64,000 bases of DNA from Haemophilus haemolyticus (GCF_003352385.1 NZ_CP031243.1:1032501-1096500); one strand, 5' to 3'; counted from the first letter of the stretch, positions 45,815 through 57,646 are shown. Program-made: numbers and translations. Notes: generated by a model from the letters alone, not told the origin.

Positions 45815-46402
45815 TCAAGCACTTGGGAACAACGTATGGTCAACTAATTCACAAAGGGCATTGATAACAAAAAGATGGTTTTCTAGGACTCGACTTTCTT
45901 TGGTTGCCGGAATTGATATTTCTAAATCGCTATCTGCTAAAATTCCTTGAATTGCATCGTTATTAGAGCCAGTGAGTGCAATGACATTAACTTCTTTATT
46001 TACTGCATGAGAAATAGTATTTAGCACGATTTTCTCTGTTCCCAAAGGTGCAAAAGCGATAAGTAAGTCGCCCGGTTTGGCAACGGCATTGAATTGGTGA
46101 CAATACAATTCTTCAGGCGAGTGTTCAAAAACAAGAGAAGAACCCACCGCACTTTCTAAACTTAAGAGCACAGAGGGAAAACTCGGTCTTGCTAAATCAT
46201 ATCGATTAAGTAAGTTAGATACGAGAAACTGTGCATTGGCATAAGAACGCGAGATGCCACAAGCGATCACTTTATTGCCGCCTAGCAAACATTGCATCAC
46301 CATTTGGGTGGCGTTAGCAATATTTTCCGAAAGCATGCTAGATGCAGCAATTTGAATTTGAATACTTTCGCTATAAATATCTTTTACTTTTTGTAACATC
46401 AT
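45815..46402 (-). CDS. diaA: DnaA initiator-associating protein DiaA (SIS domain)
   Basis: SIS-fold protein that in E. coli binds DnaA and promotes timely initiation. It is 195 aa. Family features are SIQIQIAASSMLSENI, the sugar-isomerase pocket GNKVIACGISRSYANAQF and the LFPSA end. Residues differ from the GmhA active site, so an isomerase is less likely. Two ATGs are adjacent at the start; the first is taken, without a strong ribosome-binding site. It is nine bases after yraN. Confidence 0.87.
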   Translation of the reverse strand: MMLQKVKDIYSESIQIQIAASSMLSENIANATQMVMQCLLGGNKVIACGISRSYANAQFLVSNLLNRYDLARPSFPSVLLSLESAVGSSLVFEHSPEELYCHQFNAVAKPGDLLIAFAPLGTEKIVLNTISHAVNKEVNVIALTGSNNDAIQGILADSDLEISIPATKESRVLENHLFVINALCELVDHTLFPSA

Positions 46403-46411
46403 AAAAAGCCA

Positions 46412-46771
46412 TTAATCGAGAAAATTAGGAATCCATTGAATATCTTGGGGCGTTTTGCCAAAGGCGATTAAATCAAAACGACAATCGGCGTCTTCTAAGC
46501 TCATATTTTGTTTTACAAGCCATAAATTTGCGGCATCCAACCATTTTTGTTGTTTTCGCCAATCTACGCTTTCTATTGCCGAGCCAAAGGCACTATTAGA
46601 ACGCTGGCGAACTTCAACAAAAACGATGGTTTCTTTGTCACCCATAATAAGATCAAGTTCACCACATTTGAAATTTTGATTAGCAGCGATAAATGTTAAG
46701 CCTTTTGATTCTAAAAAAAGGCGAGCTTGATGCTCAAAGCTCGCCCCTTGTTGACGTTTTAAAGAAAACAT
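46412..46771 (-). CDS. yraN: YraN-family endonuclease-like protein (UPF0102)
   Basis: A 119-aa protein with the Holliday-junction-resolvase-like nuclease fold: [17 protein letters not shown], then the motif GELDLIM...VFVEVRQR with catalytic-type D, E and K/Q residues. Function is not established. The start at 46771 overlaps the lpoA stop (TAATG), so translation is coupled; the frame continues upstream inside lpoA but the family begins here. Confidence 0.9.
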   Translation of the reverse strand: MFSLKRQQGASFEHQARLFLESKGLTFIAANQNFKCGELDLIMGDKETIVFVEVRQRSNSAFGSAIESVDWRKQQKWLDAANLWLVKQNMSLEDADCRFDLIAFGKTPQDIQWIPNFLD

Positions 46772-48498
46772 TAGTTTGCGACCGGTACAACTGCACCATC
46801 TTGATATTGATACCAAGTCATATCGCGTTCAACATTACAGTTGGTATCAGCACTTAAAATCCCTGTTAAGCCACTCAAGCGATAGCCTGGTACTTGGCGC
46901 AATTCATTAAATTGGTTGATGAGTAACCAAGCATCCGCACCCATTGCGTATAAACGCATTAATTGATATTCACCGCCAGTTGTTTTGGCCAATTTTTGAT
47001 ATTGTGGTGAATTGGTTTCTTTAAAAAATGGAATATCGCTAAACTGTACACCGTTCATCTGTGTGATAAAGTCCGTGTTGGTGTTTGTCGCATTTGCGCT
47101 TGCTCGTGAGCTGGCATAAATCGCTAAATTAGGCGCGATATTTGTTAAATAACCTTTCATTTCTGCCAGCTCAGTTGGACTTGCTACGACATAAAGTGCG
47201 GTTGTATTTGAGTTATTTTCTTGAACGAAATAGGTCACATCCGCAGGCAAATTGTAGTAACGGATATTCGCATCAGTACCTGCTAATTGTTGCCAACGTA
47301 CATTAAAGGCATTGCCTACGCGTTGCCCTAAATCATTTTGTGGCATTGCGACAAGTGGATTACGCACGCCATCGTTCCACATTTTATTGGCGGCAGATTC
47401 AGCTTCATCTTCTGGAGAAAGTCCGTAATAACAAAGTTGAGGAATCGCACGAGAATTTGGTGTGGCATTTAATGCAAGCACATCTATACCTTGAATTTGA
47501 GCAGGATCTGCTAAAATCACATCAAGATTTTGTTTTAGTAATGGACCCACTAACGTTTTAATCCCCGCTTGTTTTGCTTGCGCAATGATATCTTGTACAG
47601 AATTCATTGAGGTATCAAACACTTGCACTGGAATGGTTGAGTTACCTTTCGCGTCGTTGAAACCCGATTGAATGGTTGTACCAAGAATTTGTCCGTCACC
47701 ACTTAATGGCAATAGTAAACCAATTTGTGACACATTCGTTTGTTGGAAATTAAGCAATGTAAGCAATTCTTTTGGGAATAACGTTGCGGCTGCATGATTT
47801 GGGTAAGCATTTTTCCAACTTTGCAATGCTTGGCTTAATTGAACTGGTTGACGAATATAATCATTGTAGGTTTTGATTAAGTTTAACCAACCGCCTAAAG
47901 CCGCGTTGCCTTCATCTGAAGCATTATTGATTATGCCAGTATTTGCTGAACGTAACAATGCCCAAGTTTTATCAACGTTATCTTGGCGACGTTGTACATC
48001 TGTTAAATTCTCATCAATTTTTACCCGCGCTTTTACGGCTTCAATGATGTCTTTACGGTTTTCAGCAACAATAGCTAAGGTTTCGTAATAACGAGATTTT
48101 TGTGACGGGCTTAATTTATTTAAATCCAATGCACGTAATTGATTTTTCGCGACTTCATTAGCATTTTTTGCAGCAGAAATTCTCGCTTCAATTAATGTAC
48201 GATCTAATTTTTGCGCATCATTTAATTCACCTAATTCACTTAATAAAGCTTCTGATTGTTCAACTTTATTTTCACTGATTAACACGCGAGCCGCGAGCAA
48301 TTTATAGGTTTGTTGATCTTCGAGTTCTTGTGCTTGTCCTAATTTATTCATATAAAATTCAGAACTTGCATTCGCATCTTGTTGTAAAGTTTGCGTAAAA
48401 CTGCTGCCAAGTAGATTTGAACAGCCAGCTAAGGTCATTGACAATAAAATTGGCATTAAACGTTTTTTAAAACGTCCGCCTTGTAATAGAATAGACAT
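46771..48498 (-). CDS. lpoA: Outer-membrane lipoprotein LpoA, activator of PBP1a
   Basis: Reaches through the peptidoglycan to stimulate the synthase PBP1a. It is 575 aa from ATG 48498, where GGAG lies five bases upstream. The lipobox is LAGC (cysteine near residue 26). The N-terminal half is helical TPR-like; the C-terminal half (about 255-575) has a periplasmic-binding fold beginning [17 protein letters not shown]. influenzae LpoA is essential and structurally characterised. It is divergent from rsmI and first of lpoA-yraN-diaA-dolP. Confidence 0.95.
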   Translation of the reverse strand: MSILLQGGRFKKRLMPILLSMTLAGCSNLLGSSFTQTLQQDANASSEFYMNKLGQAQELEDQQTYKLLAARVLISENKVEQSEALLSELGELNDAQKLDRTLIEARISAAKNANEVAKNQLRALDLNKLSPSQKSRYYETLAIVAENRKDIIEAVKARVKIDENLTDVQRRQDNVDKTWALLRSANTGIINNASDEGNAALGGWLNLIKTYNDYIRQPVQLSQALQSWKNAYPNHAAATLFPKELLTLLNFQQTNVSQIGLLLPLSGDGQILGTTIQSGFNDAKGNSTIPVQVFDTSMNSVQDIIAQAKQAGIKTLVGPLLKQNLDVILADPAQIQGIDVLALNATPNSRAIPQLCYYGLSPEDEAESAANKMWNDGVRNPLVAMPQNDLGQRVGNAFNVRWQQLAGTDANIRYYNLPADVTYFVQENNSNTTALYVVASPTELAEMKGYLTNIAPNLAIYASSRASANATNTNTDFITQMNGVQFSDIPFFKETNSPQYQKLAKTTGGEYQLMRLYAMGADAWLLINQFNELRQVPGYRLSGLTGILSADTNCNVERDMTWYQYQDGAVVPVAN

Positions 48499-48569
48499 TC
48501 TTGCTCCATCATGAACAGACAATAGTTGTGGCAGATCTTACTTATCTCATAACTTAAAAGCAAACAAAA

Positions 48570-49421
48570 ATGACTGATTTAACCGGAATTTTATACATTG
48601 TTGCCACGCCGATTGGCAATTTACAGGATATTACCCAGCGTGCTTTAGATACTTTTGCTCAAGTGGATTTAATTGCAGCAGAAGATACTCGCCATAGTGG
48701 CCTTTTATTAAGTCATTACGGTATCAAAAAGCCCTTTTTTGCTTTGCATGATCACAATGAACAAGAAAAAGCCCATATTTTGGTGGAAAAACTCAAGCAA
48801 GGTAGCAATATTGCTTTAATTTCTGATGCAGGGACGCCATTAATTAGTGATCCCGGTTTTCATTTAGTACGACAATGCCGTGAAGCTGGCATTCGCGTTG
48901 TTCCTTTGCCTGGGGCATGCGCAGCAATTACCGCACTTTGCGCATCGGGGATTGCTTCTGATAGATTTTGTTTTGAAGGCTTTTTACCTGCGAAAAGTAA
49001 AGCGCGCAAAGATAAATTAGAAAATATCTCAGAAGAAGACCGCACTTTGATTTTTTATGAATCCACTCACCGTATTTTAGATACGCTAGAAGATATGCAA
49101 TCGGTGTTAGGGGAAGAACGATACATTGTGTTAGCCCGTGAAATTACTAAAACTTGGGAAACGATTACGGGTAATACGATTAAAAATTTACGAGAATGGC
49201 TTTTAGAAGATCCCAATCGTACAAAAGGCGAGATGGTTTTGATTGTGGAAGGCAAACCAAAGTCTGACAATAACGATGAAATCTCCCCACAAGCGGTGAA
49301 GGCGCTTGAATTAATTGCAGAGGAATTACCGCTGAAAAAAGCGGCGGCTATTGTTGCTGAGTTGTATGGTTATAAGAAGAATGCTTTGTATCAATTTGGA
49401 TTAGCGCATTTGGAAAAGTAA
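48570..49421 (+). CDS. rsmI: 16S rRNA 2'-O-methyltransferase RsmI
   Basis: Methylates the ribose of C1402 in 16S rRNA using SAM. It is 283 aa. Tetrapyrrole-methylase-fold motifs include [37 protein letters not shown] and [12 protein letters not shown]. The C-terminal small domain is rich in Lys and Ala ([22 protein letters not shown]). It is divergent from lpoA, as in E. coli. Confidence 0.95.
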   Translation: MTDLTGILYIVATPIGNLQDITQRALDTFAQVDLIAAEDTRHSGLLLSHYGIKKPFFALHDHNEQEKAHILVEKLKQGSNIALISDAGTPLISDPGFHLVRQCREAGIRVVPLPGACAAITALCASGIASDRFCFEGFLPAKSKARKDKLENISEEDRTLIFYESTHRILDTLEDMQSVLGEERYIVLAREITKTWETITGNTIKNLREWLLEDPNRTKGEMVLIVEGKPKSDNNDEISPQAVKALELIAEELPLKKAAAIVAELYGYKKNALYQFGLAHLEK

Positions 49422-49523
49422 CCTCAAAATCAGCCGCACTTTATTCATCCGATTTTAATCTGTGCTGTTGCACTAAATAGATATGAGCTATTACAAAATA
49501 TTTACTTTTAGACTGGAAAAAAT

Positions 49524-50972
49524 ATGTTAAACCAAGTTTCAAATACATTACTGACACCAAGTAATCTTTCAACTAAAGCATTGCTCAATATTTTCGACAT
49601 GATGTCGCATCGTAATATTGACTATGCTGATTTGTATTTTCAACTTAGCCAAGATGAAAGTTGGGTATTGGAAGATGGCATTATAAAAGAAGGCGGTTTT
49701 CATATTGATCGTGGTGTTGGCGTGCGGGCAGTTTCTGGTGAGAAAACAGGCTTTGCTTATTCTGATCAAATTAATCTTGCTTCTTTGCAGCAATGTGCGG
49801 AGGCGGTAAAGGGGATTGCGCAAGTAAAACAGGGAAATTTGATTTCGCCATCCGCTTTTAATGTTGTAAATCCTATTGCTCGTTATGCAGAGATTAATCC
49901 TTTGGAAAGTTTGACTAAAGAGAAAAAAATTGAGCTATTACATTTGGTTGATCGTACAGCACGCGCGGAAGACCATCGAGTAACCCGCGTATCAGCAAGT
50001 CTTAGTTCCGTTTATGAGGAAATATTAGTCATGGCGACGGATGGTACGTTAGCTGCAGATATTCGTCCTTTAGTTCGCTTATCTATTTCTGTGTTAGTAG
50101 AGAAAAATGGAAAACGTGAACGAGGAAGTTGTGGTTCTGGTGGGCGTTTCGGTTTAGATTGGTTCTTTGAAGTGATTGATGGCGATATTAGAGCAGTACG
50201 ATTTGCTAAAGAAGCGGTTCGTCAAGCTTTAGTAAACCTTAGTGCAGTTGCAGCACCTGCAGGATTAATGCCAGTTGTATTAGGTGCGGGTTGGCCTGGT
50301 GTGTTGTTACACGAGGCTGTAGGGCACGGTTTAGAAGGGGATTTTAATCGTAAAGAAAGTTCACTTTTCACAGGCAAGATTGGTGAACAAGTGACTTCAC
50401 CGTTATGTACGATTGTGGATGATGGCACGATTGAAAATCGTCGAGGATCATTGACTATTGATGATGAAGGTGTACCAAGCCAGTGCAATGTACTCATCAA
50501 AGACGGGATTTTGCAGGGTTACATGCAAGATAAAATGAATGCCCGTTTGATGGGCGTAGCACCAACAGGGAATGGCCGTCGAGAGTCTTATGCCCACTTA
50601 CCAATGCCTAGAATGACTAACACCTATATGCTTTCTGGACAAAGTCAGTTTGATGATTTGATTGCTTCTGTAGAACAGGGGATTTATGCACCGCACTTTG
50701 GTGGCGGTCAAGTGGATATTACGTCTGGTAAATTTGTATTTTCCACTTCAGAAGCTTATTTAATTGAAAAAGGAAAAATTACGAAACCTGTGAAGGGCGC
50801 AACTTTAATTGGCAGTGGCATTGAAGTGATGCAAAAGATTTCTATGGTTGCAGATAAATCAGAACTTGATTTAGGTATCGGAGTTTGTGGTAAAGAAGGG
50901 CAAAGTGTGCCAGTTGGTGTTGGACAGCCCGCACTAAAAATTGATGAAATTACCGTGGGTGGTACAAATTAA
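49524..50972 (+). CDS. tldD: Metalloprotease TldD
   Basis: Zinc protease that works with TldE(PmbA) to unfold and cleave peptides, including microcin and CcdA in E. coli. It is 482 aa. The metal motif is HEAVGH (263-268), with [12 protein letters not shown] before it and a third ligand cysteine in the IGVCGKEG end region. The partner pmbA is not in the window. The gene stands between rsmI and the NlpC lipoprotein; the start has a weak ribosome-binding site (GACTGGAAAAAAT). Confidence 0.95.
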   Translation: MLNQVSNTLLTPSNLSTKALLNIFDMMSHRNIDYADLYFQLSQDESWVLEDGIIKEGGFHIDRGVGVRAVSGEKTGFAYSDQINLASLQQCAEAVKGIAQVKQGNLISPSAFNVVNPIARYAEINPLESLTKEKKIELLHLVDRTARAEDHRVTRVSASLSSVYEEILVMATDGTLAADIRPLVRLSISVLVEKNGKRERGSCGSGGRFGLDWFFEVIDGDIRAVRFAKEAVRQALVNLSAVAAPAGLMPVVLGAGWPGVLLHEAVGHGLEGDFNRKESSLFTGKIGEQVTSPLCTIVDDGTIENRRGSLTIDDEGVPSQCNVLIKDGILQGYMQDKMNARLMGVAPTGNGRRESYAHLPMPRMTNTYMLSGQSQFDDLIASVEQGIYAPHFGGGQVDITSGKFVFSTSEAYLIEKGKITKPVKGATLIGSGIEVMQKISMVADKSELDLGIGVCGKEGQSVPVGVGQPALKIDEITVGGTN

Positions 50973-51094
50973 ACCAAAATTGCGCAAAAGATCACAAAAA
51001 TCCCATTAAAATTGGATTTTTACTGGCAATTTCATTCAAATTTTGATAGTCTCGGGCAGAATTGAATTTTTATATCTTTTAATTATTTTAAATT

Positions 51095-51646
51095 ATGTTG
51101 AAAAGAATTTTAGTTATTATCGGTTTAGCGACGCTCGCAACTGCTTGTTCTAATGGTCCTCGAACGGCAAATCATCAAGTTATTTCAGAAAGTGATGATG
51201 CTCAATTAACCGGTTTGATTAATCATTTAGAAAAAGGTAATCGCGCAAGTATTTTCCACAAAGTGAGAACAAACCGTTCATCTGCATTGATGGGAGATAA
51301 GGCTTTAGCTGGTGTTTACAATGAATGGGTAGGCACTAGTTATCGTATGGGCGGTACAACTAAACGTGGTATTGATTGTTCTGCATTTATGCAAACAACT
51401 TTTTCTGAAGCCTTTGGTATTGAATTGCCTCGTTCTACGGCTGAACAGCGTTATTTAGGTAAACAAATTAGTAAATCAGAGTTGAAAAAAGGCGATTTAG
51501 TATTCTTCCGTAAAAATAACCATGTCGGTGTTTATATTGGTAACAACCAATTTATGCACGCAAGTACAGGGCAAGGTGTGACGATAAGTTCCCTTGATGA
51601 AGAATACTGGGCTAGAACTTACACTCAATCGCGTCGTATCATGTAA
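51095..51646 (+). CDS. NlpC/P60 peptidoglycan endopeptidase lipoprotein (MepS/NlpC-like)
   Basis: A 183-aa outer-membrane lipoprotein candidate with signal MLKRILVIIGLATLATAC (cysteine at 18). The NlpC/P60 domain (about 80-183) has catalytic C95 (GIDCSAF), H143 (NHVGVYI) and a third polar residue in HAST. It should cleave the D-Glu to meso-DAP bond in stem peptides. Whether it is closer to MepS or NlpC I cannot decide by eye. It is followed by a strong terminator. Confidence 0.88.
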   Translation: MLKRILVIIGLATLATACSNGPRTANHQVISESDDAQLTGLINHLEKGNRASIFHKVRTNRSSALMGDKALAGVYNEWVGTSYRMGGTTKRGIDCSAFMQTTFSEAFGIELPRSTAEQRYLGKQISKSELKKGDLVFFRKNNHVGVYIGNNQFMHASTGQGVTISSLDEEYWARTYTQSRRIM

Positions 51647-51654
51647 TGAAAAAG

Positions 51655-51682
51655 AAAACCGAACATTAAGTTCGGTTTTTTT
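51655..51682 (+). terminator. Terminator after the NlpC/P60 gene
   Basis: AAAACCGAAC pairs with GTTCGGTTTT around ATTAA, ending in seven T. Confidence 0.9.
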
Positions 51683-51730
51683 GATCAGTTCATTGATAGA
51701 AATCTCCCCTTTTAATCGAGGAGATTTTTA

Positions 51731-52732
51731 TTATTCTTTAAATTCTTCCATCATTTCTTGTGCTTTTTTCACCATATCTTCTGAACCAACAAATAGTGGA
51801 ACGCGTTCATGAAGTGCGGTTGGTTCGATATCTAAAATTCGGCGATAACCATCCGTTGCGACACCGCCCGCTTGCTCCGCTAAAAATGCAATTGGATTGC
51901 CTTCATATAATAAACGAAGTTTGCCATTTGGATAGTTAGTTGCACTTGGGTAAATATAAATGCCGCCTTTTAATAAGTTGCGGTGAAAGTCTGCTACAAG
52001 TGAACCAATATAGCGAGAGGCGTAAGGGCGATGAGTCACTTTGTCTTCTTCTTGGCAATATTTAATATATTTTTTCACACCTTGTGGGAATTTGAGGTAT
52101 TGCCCTTCATTAATGGAATAAATACGGCCAGTTTTTGGCATTTGCATATTTTCATGTGATAGACAGAATGTACCGATTGATGGGTCATAAGTAAAGCCGT
52201 TAACCCCATTACCAGTGGTATATACCAACATAGTTGATGATCCGTAAACAATATAACCTGCGGCAACTTGTTTATTCCCTGGTTGTAAGAAATCTTCTAA
52301 GGTGACTGGAGTGCCAATTGGAGATACGCGGCGGTAAATAGAGAAAATCGTACCGACGGATACGTTTACATCAATATTTGAAGAACCATCAAGGGGATCA
52401 GTTAAAATAATGTATTTTGCATTGCGCCCACGTTCCGTATCAAATGCGATAAAACTTTCTTCTTCTTCAGATGCAAACCCAGCCACTTCTTCACGTGCCA
52501 TTAATGCCGCTTTCATCGTGTTATGGGCGAATAAATCAAGTTTCATTTGACTTTCGCCTTGTACGTTTTCAACACCTGATTGGCCGAGAATATTTGTTAA
52601 GCCTGCTTTATTAATATCTCGGTGAATAATTTTCGCTAAAAGACGAATTGACGACAAAATACCACTCAATTCCCCTTTTGCATTTGGGTATTCTGCTTGG
52701 CGTTCAACGATAAATTCACTCAATGTTTTCAT
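51731..52732 (-). CDS. fbp: Fructose-1,6-bisphosphatase class I
   Basis: Gluconeogenic enzyme converting fructose 1,6-bisphosphate to fructose 6-phosphate. It is 333 aa, full length. Metal-binding and catalytic residues lie in EEEESFI and [22 protein letters not shown], with the sugar-phosphate site near GLYIYPS-like GGIYIYPS and [14 protein letters not shown]. The ATG follows AAAAGGAAAATT. A CRP-like site lies about 80 bases upstream. Confidence 0.96.
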   Translation of the reverse strand: MKTLSEFIVERQAEYPNAKGELSGILSSIRLLAKIIHRDINKAGLTNILGQSGVENVQGESQMKLDLFAHNTMKAALMAREEVAGFASEEEESFIAFDTERGRNAKYIILTDPLDGSSNIDVNVSVGTIFSIYRRVSPIGTPVTLEDFLQPGNKQVAAGYIVYGSSTMLVYTTGNGVNGFTYDPSIGTFCLSHENMQMPKTGRIYSINEGQYLKFPQGVKKYIKYCQEEDKVTHRPYASRYIGSLVADFHRNLLKGGIYIYPSATNYPNGKLRLLYEGNPIAFLAEQAGGVATDGYRRILDIEPTALHERVPLFVGSEDMVKKAQEMMEEFKE

Positions 52733-52811
52733 AATTTTCCTTTTAGTTTTTCATAATGCGTTGATTAATTATAGGGAATTTGGAGTGTAAACTCTAATGA
52801 TAGATTATCAG

Positions 52812-52831
52812 AATGAGATCTTTATCACAAA
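52812..52831. promoter_or_regulatory. Candidate CRP site in the fbp-truA spacer
   Basis: TGAGA-TCTTTA-TCACA (52814-52829) differs from TGTGA-N6-TCACA at one position. It is about 80 bases from fbp and 138 from truA; the gluconeogenic fbp is the more plausible target. Confidence 0.45.
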
Positions 52832-52966
52832 AATGTCACATTTATTGCTGTAATTTTTAGAAGCTATCACTTATTTGTTAATTAATTCTGGAGCGATTTT
52901 GTGAATTTGCGCTCCAAATAAACTTGAGCTACCATAACCGCACTTTATTAAGCCAAAAGGTAAAAA

Positions 52967-53776
52967 ATGAAAATCGCATTAGGCATTGAGTATAACGGAC
53001 AAAATTATTATGGTTGGCAGAGACAAGAAAAAGTCCGCAGTGTACAAGAAGAATTAGAAAAGGCGCTTTCTTGTATTGCGAATGAAAAAATTGACATATT
53101 TTGTGCTGGCAGAACGGATTCTGGTGTGAGTGGAACGGGGCAGGTTATTCATTTTGAAACGAATGCGGTTCGTCCAGAGAAGGCTTGGGCTTTTGGTACG
53201 AATGCTCATTTACCCGATGACATTGCAGTGAGTTGGGCAAAACAAGTCGATGATGAATTCCATGCAAGATTTTCTGCAACAGCACGCCGTTACCGCTATA
53301 TTCTTTATTGTAATAAATTACGCTCTGCGATTTTAGCGGGGGGAATAACTCATTGCCATTTAGATTTAGATGCCGAAAAAATGCATCAAGCAGGGCAATG
53401 TTTATTAGGGGAACATGATTTTTCCTCTTTCCGCGCTGCACAATGTCAGTCTCATACGCCTTGGCGTAATGTGCATCATTTGAATGTGTCTCGTATCGGA
53501 AAATATATTATTGTTGATATTCAAGCGAATGCTTTTGTGCATCATATGGTGCGCAATATTGTGGGAAGTTTGATTGAGGTCGGTGCTAGAAATCAGCCGA
53601 TTGAATGGATGCAATGGCTACTTAAGCAGAAAAATCGTCAGCTTGCCGCACCAACAGCAAAACCTGATGGATTGTATTTGGTGGATGTGATTTATCCACA
53701 AAAGTTTGATATTCCTAAACGCCCAATTGGTCCTTTATTTTTAGAGGATGGTTTATTAAATCGCACTTTGGAATAA
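52967..53776 (+). CDS. truA: tRNA pseudouridine38-40 synthase TruA
   Basis: Isomerises uridine at positions 38-40 of many tRNAs. It is 269 aa. The catalytic aspartate is in [14 protein letters not shown] (about residue 51), with [10 protein letters not shown] at the N-terminus and [13 protein letters not shown] as the other active-site segment. The ATG follows AAAAGGTAAAAA. A perfect uptake signal lies just upstream (52937). Confidence 0.96.
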   Translation: MKIALGIEYNGQNYYGWQRQEKVRSVQEELEKALSCIANEKIDIFCAGRTDSGVSGTGQVIHFETNAVRPEKAWAFGTNAHLPDDIAVSWAKQVDDEFHARFSATARRYRYILYCNKLRSAILAGGITHCHLDLDAEKMHQAGQCLLGEHDFSSFRAAQCQSHTPWRNVHHLNVSRIGKYIIVDIQANAFVHHMVRNIVGSLIEVGARNQPIEWMQWLLKQKNRQLAAPTAKPDGLYLVDVIYPQKFDIPKRPIGPLFLEDGLLNRTLE

Positions 53777-53823
53777 AGCGTCATTTCATGTTTTAAATCA
53801 CCATATCTGAAAATATTCTTCAT

Positions 53824-53856
53824 AAAAAAAGACCGCACTTTAAAAGTGCGGTCAAT
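53824..53856. terminator. Palindromic uptake-signal terminator
   Basis: GACCGCACTT and AAGTGCGGTC (signals at 53832 and 53844) are separated by three bases, giving a 10-bp stem. The A run before it acts as a T run for the sap operon on the minus strand. Confidence 0.82.
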
Positions 53857-53868
53857 CTTAAGTGAATT

Positions 53869-54885
53869 TTATATTAATTTTGATATTCCATAGTTCACTA
53901 AAAATCCACCAATCACTAGCCATAAATAAATCAGTATCCCTAAAATCAGAGGTTTTAGTCCTGCTTTCTTTATTGCGCTTGATTGCGTAGTTAAGCCGAG
54001 CGCAGCCATCGCTGAAATTAATAAGAAAGAATCGATTTCAACTAATAATTTCACGAGTTCTTTTGGTAATAAATCAAAAGAATTAAAAATGGCAACGCCA
54101 ATAAAAAGTACAGCAAACCAAGGAATTGTAATTTTGTGTGACGTATTTTCTGATACCTCATTACTACGCGTTAATAACCAAGAAAGCATTAATAAAAATG
54201 GTGCGAGCATCATTACTCGGATCATTTTGGTAATGACGGCGGTATTCGCCACGATAGGATCTATATTTCCCCCGATAGCGTAAACTTGAGCCACTTCATG
54301 TACGCTAGAGCCCACATAAATGCCGAATTGATGAGCGTTAATTAAATTTTGTGACCAGGTGTAGAAAAATGGATAAGTAAAAATAGAAAGCGTCCCGAAA
54401 ATGACCACTACGGCAATCGCCACTGAAACTTTATGAGATTCTGCTTTGGTAACAGGCTCTGCCGCCATAACCGCTGCCGCACCACAAATACTACATCCAG
54501 CCCCAGTGAGATAAACTAATTGTTTATCCATTTTTAGATAACGAATGCCCAAAAGTGCGGTAAGAAAAAAGGTTGAAATCAGCATGATTGCATCAGTGAC
54601 GACAGCATTTAAGCCAACATCGGCGATATCGCCAAAAGTTAGGCGAAAACCATATAGCACAATGCCGGTGCGAAGAAGAGGACCTTTCGCAAATAATACA
54701 CCTTTTTCCACTTGTGCAGAAAATTGCGGGTAAATGGTATTGCCGATTACCATTCCCAGCAAGATGGCAATAATTAAGGCACTGATATGATAGTGATGAG
54801 AAAAGTCGGTACTCCCTAAGTAGCTAGCAAGTACAGCGATAATCGCGATAAATATAAGTCCGAAATAAAAGGGACGAGTGTTCAT
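53869..54885 (-). CDS. sapZ: UPF0324/YeiH-family membrane protein (SapZ)
   Basis: A 338-aa inner-membrane protein with about ten transmembrane segments. The YeiH-family conserved stretch is [18 protein letters not shown], with [14 protein letters not shown] later. The transport substrate is not established. The gene begins 11 bases after sapF on the same strand. In non-typeable H. influenzae the last gene of the sap operon is called sapZ, and the position fits; YeiH is the family name elsewhere. Confidence 0.85.
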   Translation of the reverse strand: MNTRPFYFGLIFIAIIAVLASYLGSTDFSHHYHISALIIAILLGMVIGNTIYPQFSAQVEKGVLFAKGPLLRTGIVLYGFRLTFGDIADVGLNAVVTDAIMLISTFFLTALLGIRYLKMDKQLVYLTGAGCSICGAAAVMAAEPVTKAESHKVSVAIAVVVIFGTLSIFTYPFFYTWSQNLINAHQFGIYVGSSVHEVAQVYAIGGNIDPIVANTAVITKMIRVMMLAPFLLMLSWLLTRSNEVSENTSHKITIPWFAVLFIGVAIFNSFDLLPKELVKLLVEIDSFLLISAMAALGLTTQSSAIKKAGLKPLILGILIYLWLVIGGFLVNYGISKLI

Positions 54886-54896
54886 TTTTTCTTTCC

Positions 54897-55706
54897 TTAG
54901 TTAGTATGAGTTTCCTTTACCCAAGCACTTTCATCCAAAATTTTTCCAAAATAACTTTCCACTAAACGGCCAGTTACATCTGTTTGAGGATCGGTAAATA
55001 GCGTTTTAGGCGTACCGCTCTTTATCATTTTCCCTTTATCCATCACGATGACTGTGTCTGCAATATGTTTAATCACGCCGAGGTCTTGCCCTACATAAAT
55101 GTAAGAGATACCTAAACGTTGCTGCAGATCAAGGGTTAAATTTAGTAGCTGAATGCGTACTGAAGCATCTAGATTGCCAAGAGCATCATCTATAATGATT
55201 ATCTCAGGTTCTAAAATCAGCGCGCGAGCCAAAGCGACACGCTGTTTTTGGCTGATAGAAAGATTTTTGATTTTTAGATTTGTGTAATCGGGGTAAAGCC
55301 CTACAAGTAACAGTGTTTCAAAGATTTTTTGATTGCGACGTTCTTCATCCCAATCTGTTGCTAAACGTAGTGGCGCATCTAATGCCTCACCGATATTTAA
55401 GCGAGGATTAAACGCTGAATTTGCATCTTGGAACACCATTCGAATATGTTGCGCGCGGTATTGAAAATCCTCAAATTGCAATTTATGATCGTTAAATAAA
55501 ATTCTGCCAGAAGTGGGCTGTGTAATGCCTGCGATCATTTTTACTAACGTTGATTTCCCAGAACCATTTTTGCCGATAATTGCTAAGGTTTGTTGGCGTT
55601 CAAGAGAAAAACTTACATTTTCTACCGCATTAAAGTCACTCGTGCCAAATAAACGTTTGCGACCTTTAAAGGTTTTCGTCAAATCTTCTACTTGTAATAA
55701 CGGCAT
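54897..55706 (-). CDS. sapF: Sap peptide ABC transporter ATPase SapF
   Basis: ATPase subunit of the Sap importer, which takes up antimicrobial peptides and haem in H. influenzae. It is 269 aa. Walker A is GKNGSGKS (about 41-48), and the signature region is degenerate, [15 protein letters not shown]. Walker B ends DDAL instead of DEAL, and the switch position is YVGQDLG, with Gln instead of His. E. coli SapF also has Gln at the switch but keeps the Walker B glutamate. The start overlaps the sapD stop by one base. Confidence 0.94.
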   Translation of the reverse strand: MPLLQVEDLTKTFKGRKRLFGTSDFNAVENVSFSLERQQTLAIIGKNGSGKSTLVKMIAGITQPTSGRILFNDHKLQFEDFQYRAQHIRMVFQDANSAFNPRLNIGEALDAPLRLATDWDEERRNQKIFETLLLVGLYPDYTNLKIKNLSISQKQRVALARALILEPEIIIIDDALGNLDASVRIQLLNLTLDLQQRLGISYIYVGQDLGVIKHIADTVIVMDKGKMIKSGTPKTLFTDPQTDVTGRLVESYFGKILDESAWVKETHTN

Positions 55707-56755
55707 TATTCATTTCCTTTGCTTGCAAGTGTTAATGGTGTACTCATTGCTTTTTCTTTGAAGGTTTTCTCGCGTAAATTAATTGGATAATGGCAAGAAA
55801 ATTCATGTTGTTTTATTTTGAATCGAGTTGGTTTTTCAATACATTTTTTCTGTGCAAAAGGACAACGAGGACCAAGACGGCAACCAATAGGCATTTGTTC
55901 TAAAATTGGCACGGTACCTTCTAAGGTGCTTAGTTTGGTTTTAAATCCTAAAGGCTGCGTAAAATCGGGTACGGCATTAATCAATGCTTGTGTGTAAGGA
56001 TGATGAGGACTTTCAAGCAACATTTGTGTTGGACCTGATTCCGTATTTTGCCCGCAATAGAGTACAGAAATCTGATCGCACCATTCACTAATACTTCTGA
56101 TGTCATTGCTAGCCAATAAAACGGTTGTACCTTGGTTTTTGTTCATACTCGAAAGTAATCGAAATACCTGTAATGCTGTTGTTGCTTCTAATGCATTAGT
56201 CGGTTCATCGGCAATGAGCAAGCGGGGCTGGTTTGCCACTGCGATAGCAATCATGACTTTTTGTCCTTCACCTTCCGTTAATTCATTAGGATAGCTTGCC
56301 ATAATGTCTTTGTGTTCTTTTATCCCTACACGATGCAATAATTCAACGGCACGGCGTTTTTTCCAACCAAACCATTGCCACCATTTGCCTTTAAATGTCC
56401 AATTCGGGATATTTTGGATTAATTGTTTACCAATTTTCCGGCTTGGATCAAGACAAGAAAGGGGATCTTGGAAAATCATGGATATTTCTTTGCCGACCAG
56501 TTTTCGACGTTTATTGGGACTGAGTTTTAGTAACTCTACATCATGAAAGCGAAAGCGATCTGCGGTAATAATCCAGTTTTCTTTGATGGCATTACAAATT
56601 ACTTTGGCGATTAAACTTTTACCAGAACCTGATTCGCCAACAAGCCCACAGATTTCCCCTTCATTGACCGATAAATTTACGCCGTCCACAATCTTAACGA
56701 GGCCATTTGAGGTTTGTATTTCGATATTTAGGTTACGGATGTCTAGTAGTGCCAT
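55706..56755 (-). CDS. sapD: Sap peptide ABC transporter ATPase SapD
   Basis: Second ATPase of the Sap system. It is 349 aa. Walker A is GESGSGKS (about 40-47); the signature reads [12 protein letters not shown] as in E. coli SapD, and Walker B is [12 protein letters not shown]. The switch loop is ASNDI, with Asn where His is expected. The C-terminal oligopeptide-transporter motif with cysteines ([15 protein letters not shown]) is intact. In E. coli SapD also supports Trk potassium uptake. It is three bases after sapC. Confidence 0.94.
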   Translation of the reverse strand: MALLDIRNLNIEIQTSNGLVKIVDGVNLSVNEGEICGLVGESGSGKSLIAKVICNAIKENWIITADRFRFHDVELLKLSPNKRRKLVGKEISMIFQDPLSCLDPSRKIGKQLIQNIPNWTFKGKWWQWFGWKKRRAVELLHRVGIKEHKDIMASYPNELTEGEGQKVMIAIAVANQPRLLIADEPTNALEATTALQVFRLLSSMNKNQGTTVLLASNDIRSISEWCDQISVLYCGQNTESGPTQMLLESPHHPYTQALINAVPDFTQPLGFKTKLSTLEGTVPILEQMPIGCRLGPRCPFAQKKCIEKPTRFKIKQHEFSCHYPINLREKTFKEKAMSTPLTLASKGNE

Positions 56756-56758
56756 AAA

Positions 56759-57646
56759 TTATTCGTAATATTGGTTGATAGCTTTAGTTAAGCCATTGCT
56801 AAAAATAATGCTTAATAAAATGGTAAAAATAATTGCAAAGCCAGGGAGTAATACCGTCCAAGGTGCAAGATAGAGTAATTCTAAAGAATCTCGAATCATT
56901 GCACCCCATTCTGGGGTTGGTCGTTGTGCGCCAAGGGAAATAAAACTCAAGGCGCTAATATCCAATATGGCGACAATAAATGCGCGTGCAATTTCTTGAA
57001 CATAGATTACGGTGATATTTGGCAAAATAGTACTTTTTAATAATTCCCAGTTAGAAATACCTTCAAGTTTTAACATGAGCACATAATCTTTTTTTAATTC
57101 TTGTTGAATGGCTCGATAAATTGCATGGATGAAATAGGGCAATATCGCTAAAAGTGTTGCGAACATTGCATTCAATAAACTCGGTTCCATCAGAGTGGAA
57201 ATTACGATAGCAATGAGCAGAATAGGGAGCGATAAAAAAGCATCGAAAATATGACCAACAAAACGCGCTTTTAGGCCTTTCAACATACCAGCAACAATGC
57301 CAAGGGTTCCACCAATTAAGGCAACTGCAAGTACGACTAGCAATGATGATCCAATAGTGTAACTTGTGCCCATAATTAGTCGACTTAGTACATCACGGCC
57401 TAAATCATCAGTACCAAAGAAAAAGGCAATTTGACCTTTTTCTACCCAAGATGGTGGCATTAATTCTTGTCCGACAAACTGCATATTATGAGCATAGGGC
57501 GCGATCCAACCGCTGAAAAGTGCGGTTAGAATTAACAACGTTAATAGATAAAAGCTGAACAACGCAATGGTATTTTTGCGAAATAGTAGCCAAATTTGGA
57601 ATATTGAGGTATTTTCTCGAAATTCTTCAGGTTCTTTATCTTGCAT
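56759..57646 (-). CDS. sapC: Sap peptide ABC transporter permease SapC
   Basis: Inner-membrane permease of the Dpp/Opp type. It is 295 aa with an N-terminal helix (about 30-50), the FFGTDDLGRDVLSRLIMG segment typical of the second permease, and five further helices with the EAA-like loop LEGISNWELLKSTILPN. It overlaps sapB by 11 bases. An uptake signal lies at 57518. Confidence 0.95.
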   Translation of the reverse strand: MQDKEPEEFRENTSIFQIWLLFRKNTIALFSFYLLTLLILTALFSGWIAPYAHNMQFVGQELMPPSWVEKGQIAFFFGTDDLGRDVLSRLIMGTSYTIGSSLLVVLAVALIGGTLGIVAGMLKGLKARFVGHIFDAFLSLPILLIAIVISTLMEPSLLNAMFATLLAILPYFIHAIYRAIQQELKKDYVLMLKLEGISNWELLKSTILPNITVIYVQEIARAFIVAILDISALSFISLGAQRPTPEWGAMIRDSLELLYLAPWTVLLPGFAIIFTILLSIIFSNGLTKAINQYYE

